From: Methyloceanibacter caenitepidi
GTDB lineage: Bacteria; Pseudomonadota; Alphaproteobacteria; Rhizobiales; Methyloligellaceae
Length of the DNA: 64,000 nucleotides
Assembly: GCF_000828475.1 (NCBI RefSeq)
Contig: NZ_AP014648.1
Location: forward strand, 372,001-436,000
Direction of reading: 5' to 3'
Positions 19,166 through 28,199 of the stretch are shown here, piece after piece (position 1 is the stretch's first letter; the number at the start of each line of letters is the position of its first letter). The notes beneath the pieces were generated by a model that was not told the origin of the DNA, did no database searches, and worked only from the letters and a program-made list of their open reading frames with translations. The translations under genes and the position numbers were made by a program.

Positions 19166-19882
19166 ATGCGCTTGCTCGTGACGAGGCCGGAACCGGATGC
19201 GACAAGGGAAGCGGAAACGCTGACCGCGTTAGGGCACGAGCCTGTGCGGGCGCCGCTGCTTCAGATCGAGTTCCTTCCAGACGTCCCGCTGAACTTGAAT
19301 GGCGCGCAAGCGATCGTCATCACGAGCCGGAATGCACTCCGCGCGCTCGGAACTCATCCCGAGCGCGAGAAGGCAGTCCAGCTGCCGCTTTTCGCCGTCG
19401 GCGAGGCGACGGCGTGGGCTGCCCGACAGTTGGGCTTCACTGAGGTGACCATTGGCCCGGGAACCGGCGCGGGGCTGCCGCCGATCATCTGTACGGAGGT
19501 CCATCCCGACCACGGTCCGCTGATTCATATCGGCGCGGAGAAGGTCGCGTTCGATCTGAAGGGCACGCTGGAGGAAGACGGCTTCGAGTTGCGCCGGGTT
19601 GTTCTCTACCGGTCGCACCCGGTTGAAGAGCTGAGCGAAGAGATCGTCCAGCAGCTCAAGAACGGCGACATCGACGGTGTGCTTTTGATGTCGCCACGCA
19701 CCGCGCGCGCCTTCGCCAGACTGATCCAACGCTACGGTCTCGTCACAGAAGCAAAGGGACTCGTTTGCTATTGCTTGTCCAAGGCGATAGCAGAAGCCGT
19801 CGTAACGTTGGGCGTCGAAGCCCGCGTTCCCCAATATGCGCGTGAGGAGGATCTCATCGCGCTCGTGGAGTCCGGTGCGTGA
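19166..19882 (+). CDS. hemD: Uroporphyrinogen-III synthase
   Basis: 238 residues. It closes and inverts ring D of hydroxymethylbilane to give uroporphyrinogen III, the branch point to haem and to the cobalamin made by the genes at 45-64 kb. The family is poorly conserved. LLVTRPEPDATREAETLTALGHEPVRAPLL at the start, VITSRNALRAL, FAVGEATAWAARQLGF and DGVLLMSPRTARAFARLI are the usual landmarks. Position between hemC and the mitofilin-like gene confirms the call. Confidence 0.94.
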   Translation: MRLLVTRPEPDATREAETLTALGHEPVRAPLLQIEFLPDVPLNLNGAQAIVITSRNALRALGTHPEREKAVQLPLFAVGEATAWAARQLGFTEVTIGPGTGAGLPPIICTEVHPDHGPLIHIGAEKVAFDLKGTLEEDGFELRRVVLYRSHPVEELSEEIVQQLKNGDIDGVLLMSPRTARAFARLIQRYGLVTEAKGLVCYCLSKAIAEAVVTLGVEARVPQYAREEDLIALVESGA

Positions 19883-19970
19883 GTGTTCTTTCGGCGCGAA
19901 GCATGGGCCGTTTCGATAGTCGGCCGAACGAGTTTGGCCACAGTGGCGACAGCGCAGAGGTCATGATGCG

Positions 19971-21509
19971 ATGAGCGGTACCTTCGACGAGAGGGGCACG
20001 GGATCGGATTCGTCGGACAAGCGGCCGCGGCCGACCATCGAGGGCACGGCGACGGAAGTATCCGTCGAGCCGAGCGCCGAAGAGACAATGGCCGGCGCGC
20101 TCGAGGCAGGGTCCGCGAGCACTGACGAAGCGCCGGCGCACGAAGAGGACGTTCACGAGTCCGACTCCGGCAGCGCCGAAGGCGGTGAGCCGGGCGACGC
20201 AGATGGAGAGTCCGGCGACGTGCCGCCGGCGCCGGCAGCCGCATCCGGCGGCCGCTCGTTCGGCAGCAGATTTCTCGCCTGGATCGGCGCGCTTTTCACC
20301 CATGCCTTGGCGGGGCTCGCCGGTGGCCTTGCGGTCTTGGCGGCTCTGATCTGGGGCTACTTGCCGGTAGGCACGCCGCAACAAGACGCAAGCATCGACA
20401 CCATCGAGACCAGGATCGCCGCGCTCGAGTCGGCGCCGAAGAGCCCGGACAACGCGGCCGCTCTCGAGGCCTTGCAGTCGCGGCTCGCGACGCTCGAATC
20501 CGCATCCGGTGAGGCGGCGGCGCCGGCCGTCGACCCGGCCGAGGTCAAGACACTCGCGGCGCAAGTGGCCGAGATGCAGCAAAGCCTCAAGTCGATGGCC
20601 GAGGCCGCAAAGGACGGCGGCTCGGTCAGCGACGCCGCTGCGATCAGCCGTCAGGTCGCGGAGGCCGAACAGCGCCTCGACAGCCAGATTAAGAGCAAGG
20701 TTGAGACCGAGGTCCGGTCGGCTTTGGCCGGGGTCCAAGCCTCGGGCGCAGACGACAAAACAGTGGCGGCGCTGAAGTCGGAAGTTTCCGCTCTTGACGC
20801 CAAGCTCAAGGCGCTGACGGCGGCCACGATGTCCGCGGATGAGGGCTCGAAGTTGAAGCCCGAGATATCGGCCCTGCAGCGGCGCTTGAACGAGATCGAG
20901 ACGACGCTTCCGGCTTTGGAGCAAGCGCTCGATGCGGAGAACGCCCAAACCAGGAAGGCCAATCTCACGATCGCCTATTCGGGCCTGCGCGACGCGGTCA
21001 ACTCGGGGCGCCCATATGCGCCGGAACTCGCCGCCATGACCGCACTGTCGGCCGATACGAACGACCTCGAGGACTTGGCCGAATACGAGCACACGGGCAT
21101 TCCCACCGTGCCGATGCTGGCCAGCTCGTTCGCCAAGCTGCGCGAGCAGGCGCTGGCAGCGCAGCCTGAAGCCGAGCAGGATCTCTTCGGACGGCTTCTC
21201 GGAGGCGCGCAGTCGCTCGTCAAGGTCAAGCGCATCGGCGAAGAGGCGGACGGCACGGGTCCAGACGCGATCCTGGCTCGGGCCGATGCGAAACTCCAAG
21301 CCGGAGATCTCCAGGAAGCGGTGATGGAAGTCGAGAAGCTGAAAGGGCCGCAGGCAAAGACCTTCGGACCGTGGATCGACGATGCGCTAGCGCGCCTCGA
21401 CGCGAACACGGCCTTGCAGCGCCTGCAGGAGGCGCTACTTGTGTCCTTGGCAAGCGGCGACGGCGCCCCTGAAATTGTGGTCCCCCCGGCGGCAGGCGAG
21501 ACAGAATAG
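19971..21509 (+). CDS. Mitofilin-like inner-membrane protein (alphaproteobacterial Mic60, COG4223)
   Basis: 512 residues. Acidic disordered N-terminus (1-95), one membrane helix (about 101-131), a periplasmic coiled coil rich in Ala, Glu, Lys and Leu (about 135-330), and a C-terminal mitofilin-type domain (about 340-500; DLFGRLLGGAQSLVKVKRIG, LARADAKLQAGDLQEAVMEVEKLKG). Alphaproteobacterial homologues of mitochondrial Mic60 sit in this same place between hemD and hemY and are linked to membrane curvature. The motif IEGTATEVSV at residues 23-32 reappears in the C-terminal tail of the next protein. AGAGG 10 nt upstream selects the ATG at 19971 over two earlier ATGs. Confidence 0.88.
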   Translation: MSGTFDERGTGSDSSDKRPRPTIEGTATEVSVEPSAEETMAGALEAGSASTDEAPAHEEDVHESDSGSAEGGEPGDADGESGDVPPAPAAASGGRSFGSRFLAWIGALFTHALAGLAGGLAVLAALIWGYLPVGTPQQDASIDTIETRIAALESAPKSPDNAAALEALQSRLATLESASGEAAAPAVDPAEVKTLAAQVAEMQQSLKSMAEAAKDGGSVSDAAAISRQVAEAEQRLDSQIKSKVETEVRSALAGVQASGADDKTVAALKSEVSALDAKLKALTAATMSADEGSKLKPEISALQRRLNEIETTLPALEQALDAENAQTRKANLTIAYSGLRDAVNSGRPYAPELAAMTALSADTNDLEDLAEYEHTGIPTVPMLASSFAKLREQALAAQPEAEQDLFGRLLGGAQSLVKVKRIGEEADGTGPDAILARADAKLQAGDLQEAVMEVEKLKGPQAKTFGPWIDDALARLDANTALQRLQEALLVSLASGDGAPEIVVPPAAGETE

Positions 21510-21512
21510 CCG

Positions 21513-23276
21513 ATGACACGCATCCTCTTTTTCACGCTCTTCGTCATCGCGGCGGCGCTGGGACTTGCCTGGCTTGCCGACCGGCCGGGCACGATCTCGG
21601 TCGCCTGGTTGGGGTATCAGATCGAGACCAGCGCCTTTATCGGCGTCGTGTTCCTGTCGGTCTTCGTCGTGGCCGTGATCCTGGTCTTGGCCATCCTGCG
21701 TTACATCTGGACCCGGCCGTCGGCCATCGCGGCGCATATGCGCGAGCGCAAGCAGAAGCAGGGCTTCGACGCGCTGTCGCGCGGGCTCGTCGCCATCGGG
21801 GTCGGCGACCGGGCTCAGGCGCAGCGCTATGCGGGCGTCGCCCAGCGCAACCTGCCGCAGGAACCGTTGACGGCCCTCTTGAAGGCGCAGACCGCCCAAC
21901 TCAAAGGAGACGACGCGGCCGCGCGGCGCACCTTCGAGGGCATGCTCGATCACCACGATACGGAACTGCTCGGCGTGCGCGGCCTCTTCCTCGAAGCCAA
22001 GCGCGCGGGCGACGAAGGCGCCGCGCTCGTCCTCGCGCAGCAGGCCGTCGACCGCAATCCGAAGCTGGCATGGGGCGTCAATGCGTTGTTCGATCTCCAG
22101 GCCCGGTCCGGCGATTGGGATCGCGCCCTGAACACGCTGGCGATCGCACGCCAGAACGGACATGTGGATTCCAAGAGCGCCAACCGCCGCCGCGCGGTCT
22201 TGCTGACCGCCGAGGCGCGCGAGACCGAGGCCTTCGATCCCAGCAAGGCGTTGATCCTCGCGAACGAGGCCTTGCGGCTCGCCCCGTCGCTGGTGCCGGC
22301 GGCTGAGCTCGCCGGCCGCCTGCTGGCGTCAAAGGGCGAGGTGCGCGCCGCCTCACGGCAGATCTTGCGGACCTGGTCGCTGTCGCCGCATCCCAGCCTC
22401 GCGGTGGCCTACGCCTTCGCCAAGCCCGGCCTGTCGCCCAAGGACCGCCTGAAGCGCGTCGAGTATCTCGCCAAGCAGACCCCGGACGACGTGGAAGGCA
22501 CCGTCGCCATTGCCCAGGCCGCCGTGGAGGCCCAGGAGTGGGATCGGGCGCGCGAGGTGCTGGAACCGTACCTCGAGGAGGCGCCGTCGGCCCGGATCTG
22601 CACCTTGATGGCACGGATCGAAGGCGGCAGCGGCGACAAGGGCCGCGAGCGCGAATGGCTCGCCCGCGCGCTCCGCGCCCCGCGCGACCGGGCCTGGATC
22701 GCCGATGGCTATGTGTCCGACCGCTGGCTTCCGGTCTCCCCGGTTACCGGCGTCGTGGACGCGTTCGAATGGAAAGCGCCTGCGGACGCCATCGGCCGGC
22801 CCGACGAGACGCTTCAGATCGACGAATGGACCGGCCCGCCGCGCGATGCCAGCGCCATGCTGCGCGAAAGCCACCCGACGCAAGCGCCGGACTTGCGGGA
22901 CGAAGCCCCGGCCGACGTGGGCGAACCGCCGATCGAAGGCCCATCCGTGATCGAGGGTACGGCCGAGGAGGTTACGGTGTCCGAGCCTCAGCCCGCTCCG
23001 CCTCAGCCCGCCGACACCGGCACCGCAAAGCCCGAGGATGCCCCGTCCGGCGAAACAACCTCGGCGCCCGAGACGCCGGAACCCCCTGAGGGAAAGGCCG
23101 AAACCCAGGCCAGTTCCGCGTCAGTTGCCAAGACAGGTGACGGCGCCGCCGAAGAGAAGCCGCCCGCGTCGATCCTCGTCCCGCCGCGGGCGCCGGACGA
23201 TCCGGGCGTAGCTCCCGACACCGAAGACGAAAGCGAAGTCTCGCTGGAACGGCTGCGCTCGGCGCATATCCGCTAA
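21513..23276 (+). CDS. HemY N-terminal domain / TPR membrane protein
   Basis: 587 residues starting 3 nt after the mitofilin-like gene. Two membrane helices (about 2-22 and 42-66; the second is IGVVFLSVFVVAVILVLAILRYI) are followed by the HemY_N region and TPR-like helices to about residue 410 (SRGLVAIGVGDRAQAQRYAGVAQ, LLGVRGLFLEAKRAGDEGAAL). After the usual end (RAWIADGYVSDRWLPVSPVTG) there is a disordered Pro/Glu/Ala tail of about 150 residues. It contains IEGTAEEVTV at 480, like the motif in the neighbour. HemY in gamma-proteobacteria is tied to late haem synthesis, but this family is not the protoporphyrinogen oxidase. I leave the symbol blank to avoid that confusion. Confidence 0.88.
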   Translation: MTRILFFTLFVIAAALGLAWLADRPGTISVAWLGYQIETSAFIGVVFLSVFVVAVILVLAILRYIWTRPSAIAAHMRERKQKQGFDALSRGLVAIGVGDRAQAQRYAGVAQRNLPQEPLTALLKAQTAQLKGDDAAARRTFEGMLDHHDTELLGVRGLFLEAKRAGDEGAALVLAQQAVDRNPKLAWGVNALFDLQARSGDWDRALNTLAIARQNGHVDSKSANRRRAVLLTAEARETEAFDPSKALILANEALRLAPSLVPAAELAGRLLASKGEVRAASRQILRTWSLSPHPSLAVAYAFAKPGLSPKDRLKRVEYLAKQTPDDVEGTVAIAQAAVEAQEWDRAREVLEPYLEEAPSARICTLMARIEGGSGDKGREREWLARALRAPRDRAWIADGYVSDRWLPVSPVTGVVDAFEWKAPADAIGRPDETLQIDEWTGPPRDASAMLRESHPTQAPDLRDEAPADVGEPPIEGPSVIEGTAEEVTVSEPQPAPPQPADTGTAKPEDAPSGETTSAPETPEPPEGKAETQASSASVAKTGDGAAEEKPPASILVPPRAPDDPGVAPDTEDESEVSLERLRSAHIR

Positions 23277-23378
23277 GGTTGTGGACGCGGATTCCAGACG
23301 GCGGAACCGCCCATTCTGCCTCGCGCCGCGCTTGCGCCGCGCGCCCAATGGCATTAAGCACGAGGCCACACTCAGAGG

Positions 23379-23454
23379 GCCGCAATAGCTCAGTCGGTAG
23401 AGCGGCGCATTCGTAATGCGTAGGTCGGGGGTTCGAATCCCTCTTGCGGCACCA
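23379..23454 (+). tRNA. tRNA-Thr (anticodon CGT)
   Basis: 76 nt folding into a full cloverleaf. The acceptor stem GCCGCAA pairs with TTGCGGC, the D stem is GCTC/GAGC, the anticodon stem GCGCA/TGCGT closes loop TTCGTAA, and the T arm is GGGGG-TTCGAAT-CCCTC. The anticodon CGT at 23412-23414 reads ACG (Thr). The discriminator is A, and CCA is encoded at 23452-23454. Confidence 0.97.
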
Positions 23455-23603
23455 CTCTCGCCATCTCTCCAGTTCCATTTTCGGTTGATCCGGCAAGTCC
23501 GGATTCACTCTCCGTCTAGGCGCTTCTGTTTTTCCGCCTGCCTGCGCTAGGATGTTTGCCGGAAGATCGGCGCATCGGCCGACGCATCGTAGGAGGGAAC
23601 TGC

Positions 23604-24203
23604 ATGTCCAACCCGACACTTCGCGATCTCACCGGCATGAGTCCGGACCCTGCGCCGATTTCGACGAGCGCGCTTGTCTTGATCGACTGCCAGCAGACGT
23701 ATCGCGAGGGCGTCATGCAGCTCGAGGGCGTCGAGCCGGCTCTTGAAGAAGCGGCCGAACTTCTGCGGCGGTTCCGCGAGGCGGGCCGCCCCGTCATCCA
23801 CATCATGCACGATGCGGGCGAAGGGACGCCCTATGACGTCGGCGCACCGATCGGACAGATCGCCGATGTGGTCGCTCCGATCGACGGCGAGACGGTCATC
23901 ATCAAAAGATTCCCATCCGCGTTCGAGCAAACCGAGCTCGATTGGGAGCTCAAGAAGCACGGCGTCGACAATGTCGTCTATGGCGGGTTCATGACCCATA
24001 TGTGCGTGAGCTCGACCGCGCGATCCGCCTTCAACAAGGGCTACGCCAACACGGTCGTCGCAGGCGCCACGGCGACGCGGGCGCTTCCCAATCCCGCCGG
24101 CGGAGAGGCCGTGCCGGCCGAACAGCTTCAGACAGCCAGCCTATCGGCGCTTGCGGACATGTTCGCGGTGGTCGTCCCGGCGACCAAGAACCTGCCTGAC
24201 TGA
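23604..24203 (+). CDS. Isochorismatase-family cysteine hydrolase
   Basis: 199 residues from the ATG at 23604, chosen because a perfect AGGAGG lies 7 nt before it. The catalytic triad of the family is in place: D28 (VLIDCQQTY), K101 (VIIKRFPSAF) and C134 (GGFMTHMCVSSTARSAF). The cis-peptide region before the Cys is present. Family enzymes hydrolyse isochorismate or amides such as nicotinamide; the substrate cannot be read here. It stands alone between tRNA-Thr and a DUF3141 gene, on the same strand. Confidence 0.9.
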   Translation: MSNPTLRDLTGMSPDPAPISTSALVLIDCQQTYREGVMQLEGVEPALEEAAELLRRFREAGRPVIHIMHDAGEGTPYDVGAPIGQIADVVAPIDGETVIIKRFPSAFEQTELDWELKKHGVDNVVYGGFMTHMCVSSTARSAFNKGYANTVVAGATATRALPNPAGGEAVPAEQLQTASLSALADMFAVVVPATKNLPD

Positions 24204-24210
24204 GCCGCGC

Positions 24211-24516
24211 CTAGCTGCCGTCGTCGAAGAAGCCCGTGCACGGCTTGCGAATCTCGCGTGCACTTGACGCCTCCAAGTCTTCAGACAGTGCGCCGAGCAC
24301 CACGCCCCGACCGTTGGCACGCAGTGACTCTGTGTCGCCGGGCTTTTGGTTGCAGGTGCGACAGAAAGGCCTAGAATGTGCGCCAAACAAGACGAAGGCC
24401 TTATCGGTCAGGGTGGGACGCTTCAAAGGGCTGTCATTCATCACGCGTAGGTTTTTCTTTCGACAGAAGCGACAACGCTCCGACAGCTCTGCTTGAATTA
24501 CCGCAGACCTGCACAT
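24211..24516 (-). CDS. Possible small CxxC protein
   Basis: An open frame of about 101 codons from the ATG at 24516, antisense in the 330-nt gap between two plus-strand genes. It has two Cys pairs, CRFC and CRTC, about 40 residues apart, which could form a zinc ribbon. Later ATGs (24441) would lose the first pair. I know no homologue, there is no clear ribosome site, and GC-rich DNA gives many such frames. I list it because nothing else explains this gap. Confidence 0.25.
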   Translation of the reverse strand: MCRSAVIQAELSERCRFCRKKNLRVMNDSPLKRPTLTDKAFVLFGAHSRPFCRTCNQKPGDTESLRANGRGVVLGALSEDLEASSAREIRKPCTGFFDDGS

Positions 24517-24533
24517 CAAAGGTCCACAGTTCC

Positions 24534-26999
24534 ATGACCGATACGGTTGCCGACACCGGCACGACATCCGACCACGTTATCGAATCCATGTTCGACTCCG
24601 TCGCGAAGGCGGTCTCGGAATCGCCAGCCGTGATGCTCAATCGCCGGGTGGAGGCTGCGACCAAGATCTCCGATGGCCTGCAGACGACGCAGAGCTTCCT
24701 GATGCACAGCGCGATGAGCCACGCCGAGCGCATTTCCCGCGAACATCAGGAACGGTTCAAGGCTTCGTTGGCCACGCTGTCGGACATTGCCAAGAGCTTT
24801 TCCGAAAAGCCGGACCTGGACGAACTTGCCGAGGCCTGGCAGGCCTACGTCAACGACAGCACGCAGCGTGCTGCCCTCTTCCTGGATACGATGCGCGAAC
24901 GCGGCGACATCTTCCTGGAGCACGAGGCGGCCGGGTGTCCCCCTGTCTTGACGTATGACTACGAGGTCGTGCTCGACGGTGCGAACCTGCTCCATCCGTG
25001 CAACTACATGCTGCTGAAAATACTGCCGCCCGAGGGCATCGAGATCGACGCAGCTCTGCGGCCCTACATCATCATCGACCCGCGGGCCGGCCACGGCGCC
25101 GGCATCGGCGGCTTCAAGTCCGACAGCCAAGTCGGCGTGGCTTTGGCGAAGGGCCACCCGGTCTACTTCGTCGCGTTCCGTCGCGAGCCCATACCCGGGC
25201 AGGACCTTTCCGATGTGACGCGCGCCGAGGCCGAGTTCGTTCGCGAGGTGGCGCGGCGCCATCCGCAATCGCCGAAGCCCGTCATCACCGGCAATTGCCA
25301 GGGCGGTTGGGCGACGCTTCTCCTTGCTGCGACGAACCACGACCTCACGGGACCGATCGTCTTGAACGGGTCGCCCGTTGCGACCTGGGGCGGAGAAGTC
25401 GGCAAATACCCGATGCGCTACAATGGCGGCATTCTGGGTGGCACATGGCAGCCGATGTTCTGGTCCGACATGGGCGACGGCGTGTTCGACGGCGCCCACC
25501 TGGTGCTGAACTTCGAATTGCTCAATCCGAGCCGAAACTATTTCGGCAAGTACTACGACCTTTATCGGGATATCGATCACGGCCGCGAGCGCTTCTTGGA
25601 GTTCGAGAAGTGGTGGGGTGGGTTCTTCCTTCTGAACGAGGCCGAGATCCACTGGATCGTCGAGCAGCTCTTCGTCGGCAACCGCCTTGCGAAAAATGAA
25701 GCGCAGCTCGAGCCCGGACGCCACATCGATGTGAAGAATATCCGTTCGCCCATCATCGTGTTCGCGAGCCAGGGCGACAACATCACGCCGCCGCAGCAGG
25801 CCCTGAACTGGATTGCGGACAGCTATGCGGATGCCTCGGAAATCAGGATCCGGGGCCAGCGCATCATCTACATGGTGCATGAGCAGGTCGGCCATCTCGG
25901 CATTTTTGTCTCCTCGAAGATCGCCAAGCGCGAGCATTCGGAGATGACCGGCACAATGGAAGCGATCGAATCGCTTCCGCCCGGCCTGTACGAAATGAAG
26001 ATCGACGACTATCAGGGTCACGGCGAGGGCCGCGAGTTCACCGTGAGCTTCCACGAACGCAGGCTCGATCAGCTCCGCGCCCTCGATGCCAAGCGCGAGG
26101 ACGAAAAGCCCTTTGCCGCCGTCGCGCGCATGTCCGAGATTCAGGCGCAGCTCTACGATCTTTGCCTGAGGCCATTTGTGAAGGCTGCGGTCAATCCGGG
26201 TATCGCCGAACTTGCGCGCATGCTGCATCCCTTGCGGTTGCAGCGCGGGCTCGTATCCGGACGCAATCCCGTGATGGCCGGCGTGACAGGTCTAGCCGAG
26301 AAGGCCAAGGAGGAGCGGCAGCCTGCGGCCGCCGACAACCCGTTCGTTCAGACCGAGAAAGTGTTTGCCGCGCTGTTCGAACAGTCCATCGACTTCATGC
26401 GCGACGTGCGTGACGCGATGTACGAGAACATGTTTTTCTCGATGTGGTCGACGCCGTGGGCCGCGTCGTTCGGTGCGCCCAATCTCCTGGGGCGGACGCT
26501 CAAGAACGAGGCGGAACTCCGCGCTCTTCCCGAGGTTCAGACGGCTCTCCGCCATATTTCGGAAGGCGGCTTCACGGAGGCGGTCATCCGCATGCTCATC
26601 CTGCTGGCAGACTCGCGCGGCGAAGTGCGTCGCGACAGGCTGGAGCGGGCTGGTGCGGTGCTCACCGAAGACGAGCCTTTCCGGTCTCTCAACACCGACC
26701 AGCGGCGGCAAATCATCGATGAGCAGACCCTGGTGGTTCAATTCGAGCGCGAAGCGGCAATCCAGACTCTGCCGGATCTGCTGAAGACGAACGAGGACCG
26801 GAAGCTGGCCGCCGAGGTCGCCCAATACGTGCCGGGGTCGATCGAAGAGATGTCGCCGAACACGCTGGAAATGCTTCAGCGTTTCCGCCATGTCCTGAAC
26901 CTGTCGCCGATTTCGGGCGACATCACGAAGGATCCGCTCGCGGGCCGTAGCTTCGGTACCTTGCGCGGGGGCGTGCGGATGCCGTCGGCCGCCGAGTAG
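24534..26999 (+). CDS. DUF3141 alpha/beta-hydrolase, PHA synthase-like (copy 1)
   Basis: 821 residues from the ATG at 24534. The N-terminal 130 residues are helical and phasin-like in flavour (SPAVMLNRRVEAATKISDGLQTTQSFLMHSAMSHAERIS). The central alpha/beta-hydrolase region runs from VLTYDYEVVLDGANLLHPCNYMLLKI to about 470. It carries GNCQGGW with C255, FASQGDNITPP with D415, and VGHLGIF with H454. The GxCxG box and the C-to-D spacing of 160 are those of PHA synthases (161 in the Ralstonia enzyme). A helical C-terminal part of about 340 residues follows. DUF3141 has no proven activity. It is not in an operon; a paralogue lies at 30872. Confidence 0.85.
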   Translation: MTDTVADTGTTSDHVIESMFDSVAKAVSESPAVMLNRRVEAATKISDGLQTTQSFLMHSAMSHAERISREHQERFKASLATLSDIAKSFSEKPDLDELAEAWQAYVNDSTQRAALFLDTMRERGDIFLEHEAAGCPPVLTYDYEVVLDGANLLHPCNYMLLKILPPEGIEIDAALRPYIIIDPRAGHGAGIGGFKSDSQVGVALAKGHPVYFVAFRREPIPGQDLSDVTRAEAEFVREVARRHPQSPKPVITGNCQGGWATLLLAATNHDLTGPIVLNGSPVATWGGEVGKYPMRYNGGILGGTWQPMFWSDMGDGVFDGAHLVLNFELLNPSRNYFGKYYDLYRDIDHGRERFLEFEKWWGGFFLLNEAEIHWIVEQLFVGNRLAKNEAQLEPGRHIDVKNIRSPIIVFASQGDNITPPQQALNWIADSYADASEIRIRGQRIIYMVHEQVGHLGIFVSSKIAKREHSEMTGTMEAIESLPPGLYEMKIDDYQGHGEGREFTVSFHERRLDQLRALDAKREDEKPFAAVARMSEIQAQLYDLCLRPFVKAAVNPGIAELARMLHPLRLQRGLVSGRNPVMAGVTGLAEKAKEERQPAAADNPFVQTEKVFAALFEQSIDFMRDVRDAMYENMFFSMWSTPWAASFGAPNLLGRTLKNEAELRALPEVQTALRHISEGGFTEAVIRMLILLADSRGEVRRDRLERAGAVLTEDEPFRSLNTDQRRQIIDEQTLVVQFEREAAIQTLPDLLKTNEDRKLAAEVAQYVPGSIEEMSPNTLEMLQRFRHVLNLSPISGDITKDPLAGRSFGTLRGGVRMPSAAE

Positions 27000-27088
27000 G
27001 CACACGGCGAAGGGCACAATGTGCCGGGCTCAACGGATAACTGTTTTCGAAATCTGAAGGAAAAAGCGGCGCGGCCGTCGTGCTCGGC

Positions 27089-27991
27089 CTAACGGTCCCA
27101 GTAGAAGCGGTAGGCGAGCCCGACAGTGCCCGAAACCTGGTCGGGGGTCTGCACGACGGGGCTGTCCGCGGCCTCGTCCAGAAGACGGCTATAGTTCACG
27201 CCGCCCTTCAAGACCCAGCGGTCGCTGATGTCATACGTGCCGCCAACGGAGACGAAGACATCTTTGATGCCGCCATCGGTCTTGTAGACCGGTAGACCTG
27301 CCTTCGAACGATTGGCCTCGGCCTGCGTCACGCCGAAATAGGTCTGCATGTATTCCGCGCTGGCAAAGGTTGTGCCGACCCGGACGCCGGCCTTCAAGCG
27401 ATCCGTCAGTTGCTTCTCGGTCTCGATGCCGAACCGGTATTGCGGACCGGCGGACTCGCCCGTGACCTTGTCGATATAGGCGGCATCGAACGTAAAGGCC
27501 CCTAGCGTGTACGCTGTGTACGCGCCGAGCACCAGACCGCCCTCGACATCGCCGAGGCCTTTCAGAAGATCGCCATCGTCTTGATCGCGCGTTGTGATGT
27601 AGCCGGTCACCGCCCCAATCTGAAAATGGTCGCCGCCAAAGGCACGAATCCGGATCTCATCGAGCCCGCGAAAAGTGATGCGCTGGCGCACTTCCTTGAA
27701 GATGCCATCCGGCGTGTCCTCGGTCTCGACAAACGAGGGAATGATCATCGGGATCGGAATGACTTCGACCTCGTTGGAGCCTTCGTATTTGGGCTGGATG
27801 ATCGCGGCAGCGCCAAGCGCGACGCTCTTCCGTACAACGGTCTCGCCGGCCGCTGGGCCGTCGACCAGAGCTGCCTGAGCATGCGCGTCAGAGACGGCAA
27901 AGCCGCCTGCCAGGACGGCACAGACGACGCCGCCCTTCAAAGCACCGTGGGCGCAACCCAGGTGCCGCGCAAACCCCAACCCAAACCGCAT
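27089..27991 (-). CDS. MipA/OmpV family outer-membrane protein
   Basis: 300 residues. The first 38 or so residues form a signal peptide ending AHA. The mature protein alternates polar and hydrophobic residues as in a beta barrel and ends with the aromatic strand GLAYRFYWDR. VALGAAAIIQPKYEGSNEVEVIPIPMI at the start of the barrel and GGTYDISDRWVLKGGVNYSRLLDEAADSP near the end are family landmarks. MipA binds murein synthases in E. coli, but many relatives are simple outer-membrane proteins of unknown task. It is convergent with the DUF3141 gene and about 200 nt downstream of ackA. Confidence 0.88.
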   Translation of the reverse strand: MRFGLGFARHLGCAHGALKGGVVCAVLAGGFAVSDAHAQAALVDGPAAGETVVRKSVALGAAAIIQPKYEGSNEVEVIPIPMIIPSFVETEDTPDGIFKEVRQRITFRGLDEIRIRAFGGDHFQIGAVTGYITTRDQDDGDLLKGLGDVEGGLVLGAYTAYTLGAFTFDAAYIDKVTGESAGPQYRFGIETEKQLTDRLKAGVRVGTTFASAEYMQTYFGVTQAEANRSKAGLPVYKTDGGIKDVFVSVGGTYDISDRWVLKGGVNYSRLLDEAADSPVVQTPDQVSGTVGLAYRFYWDR

Positions 27992-28199
27992 TCGTGAAAC
28001 CCCGTTGAATCGTTCCGTGTTCTTAGCACGGATATGGTTAACCCAATAGTCGTGAAGGCCACATTGAGCCGAAGATCGTCATAGGAATTTGCGATGGAAA
28101 GAGAGGAGCTTAGCTATGGCCGCGGTGGGCGGTCCGGCGGCCGGAGAGACCTCGGCCAGCGGCCTTGCCCCTGACGGCAAACGGCCTGCACGGCCTGGT

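Noticed and set aside
23488..23504. Inverted repeat ATCCGG...CCGGAT after tRNA-Thr
   Set aside because: Six-base stem without T tract; too weak to call a terminator.
28094..28174. A 26-codon plus-strand frame upstream of MipA with an AGGA-like site
   Set aside because: Very short, Gly/Arg-rich, and no conservation can be judged; the 200-nt gap between ackA and the MipA gene otherwise shows nothing.
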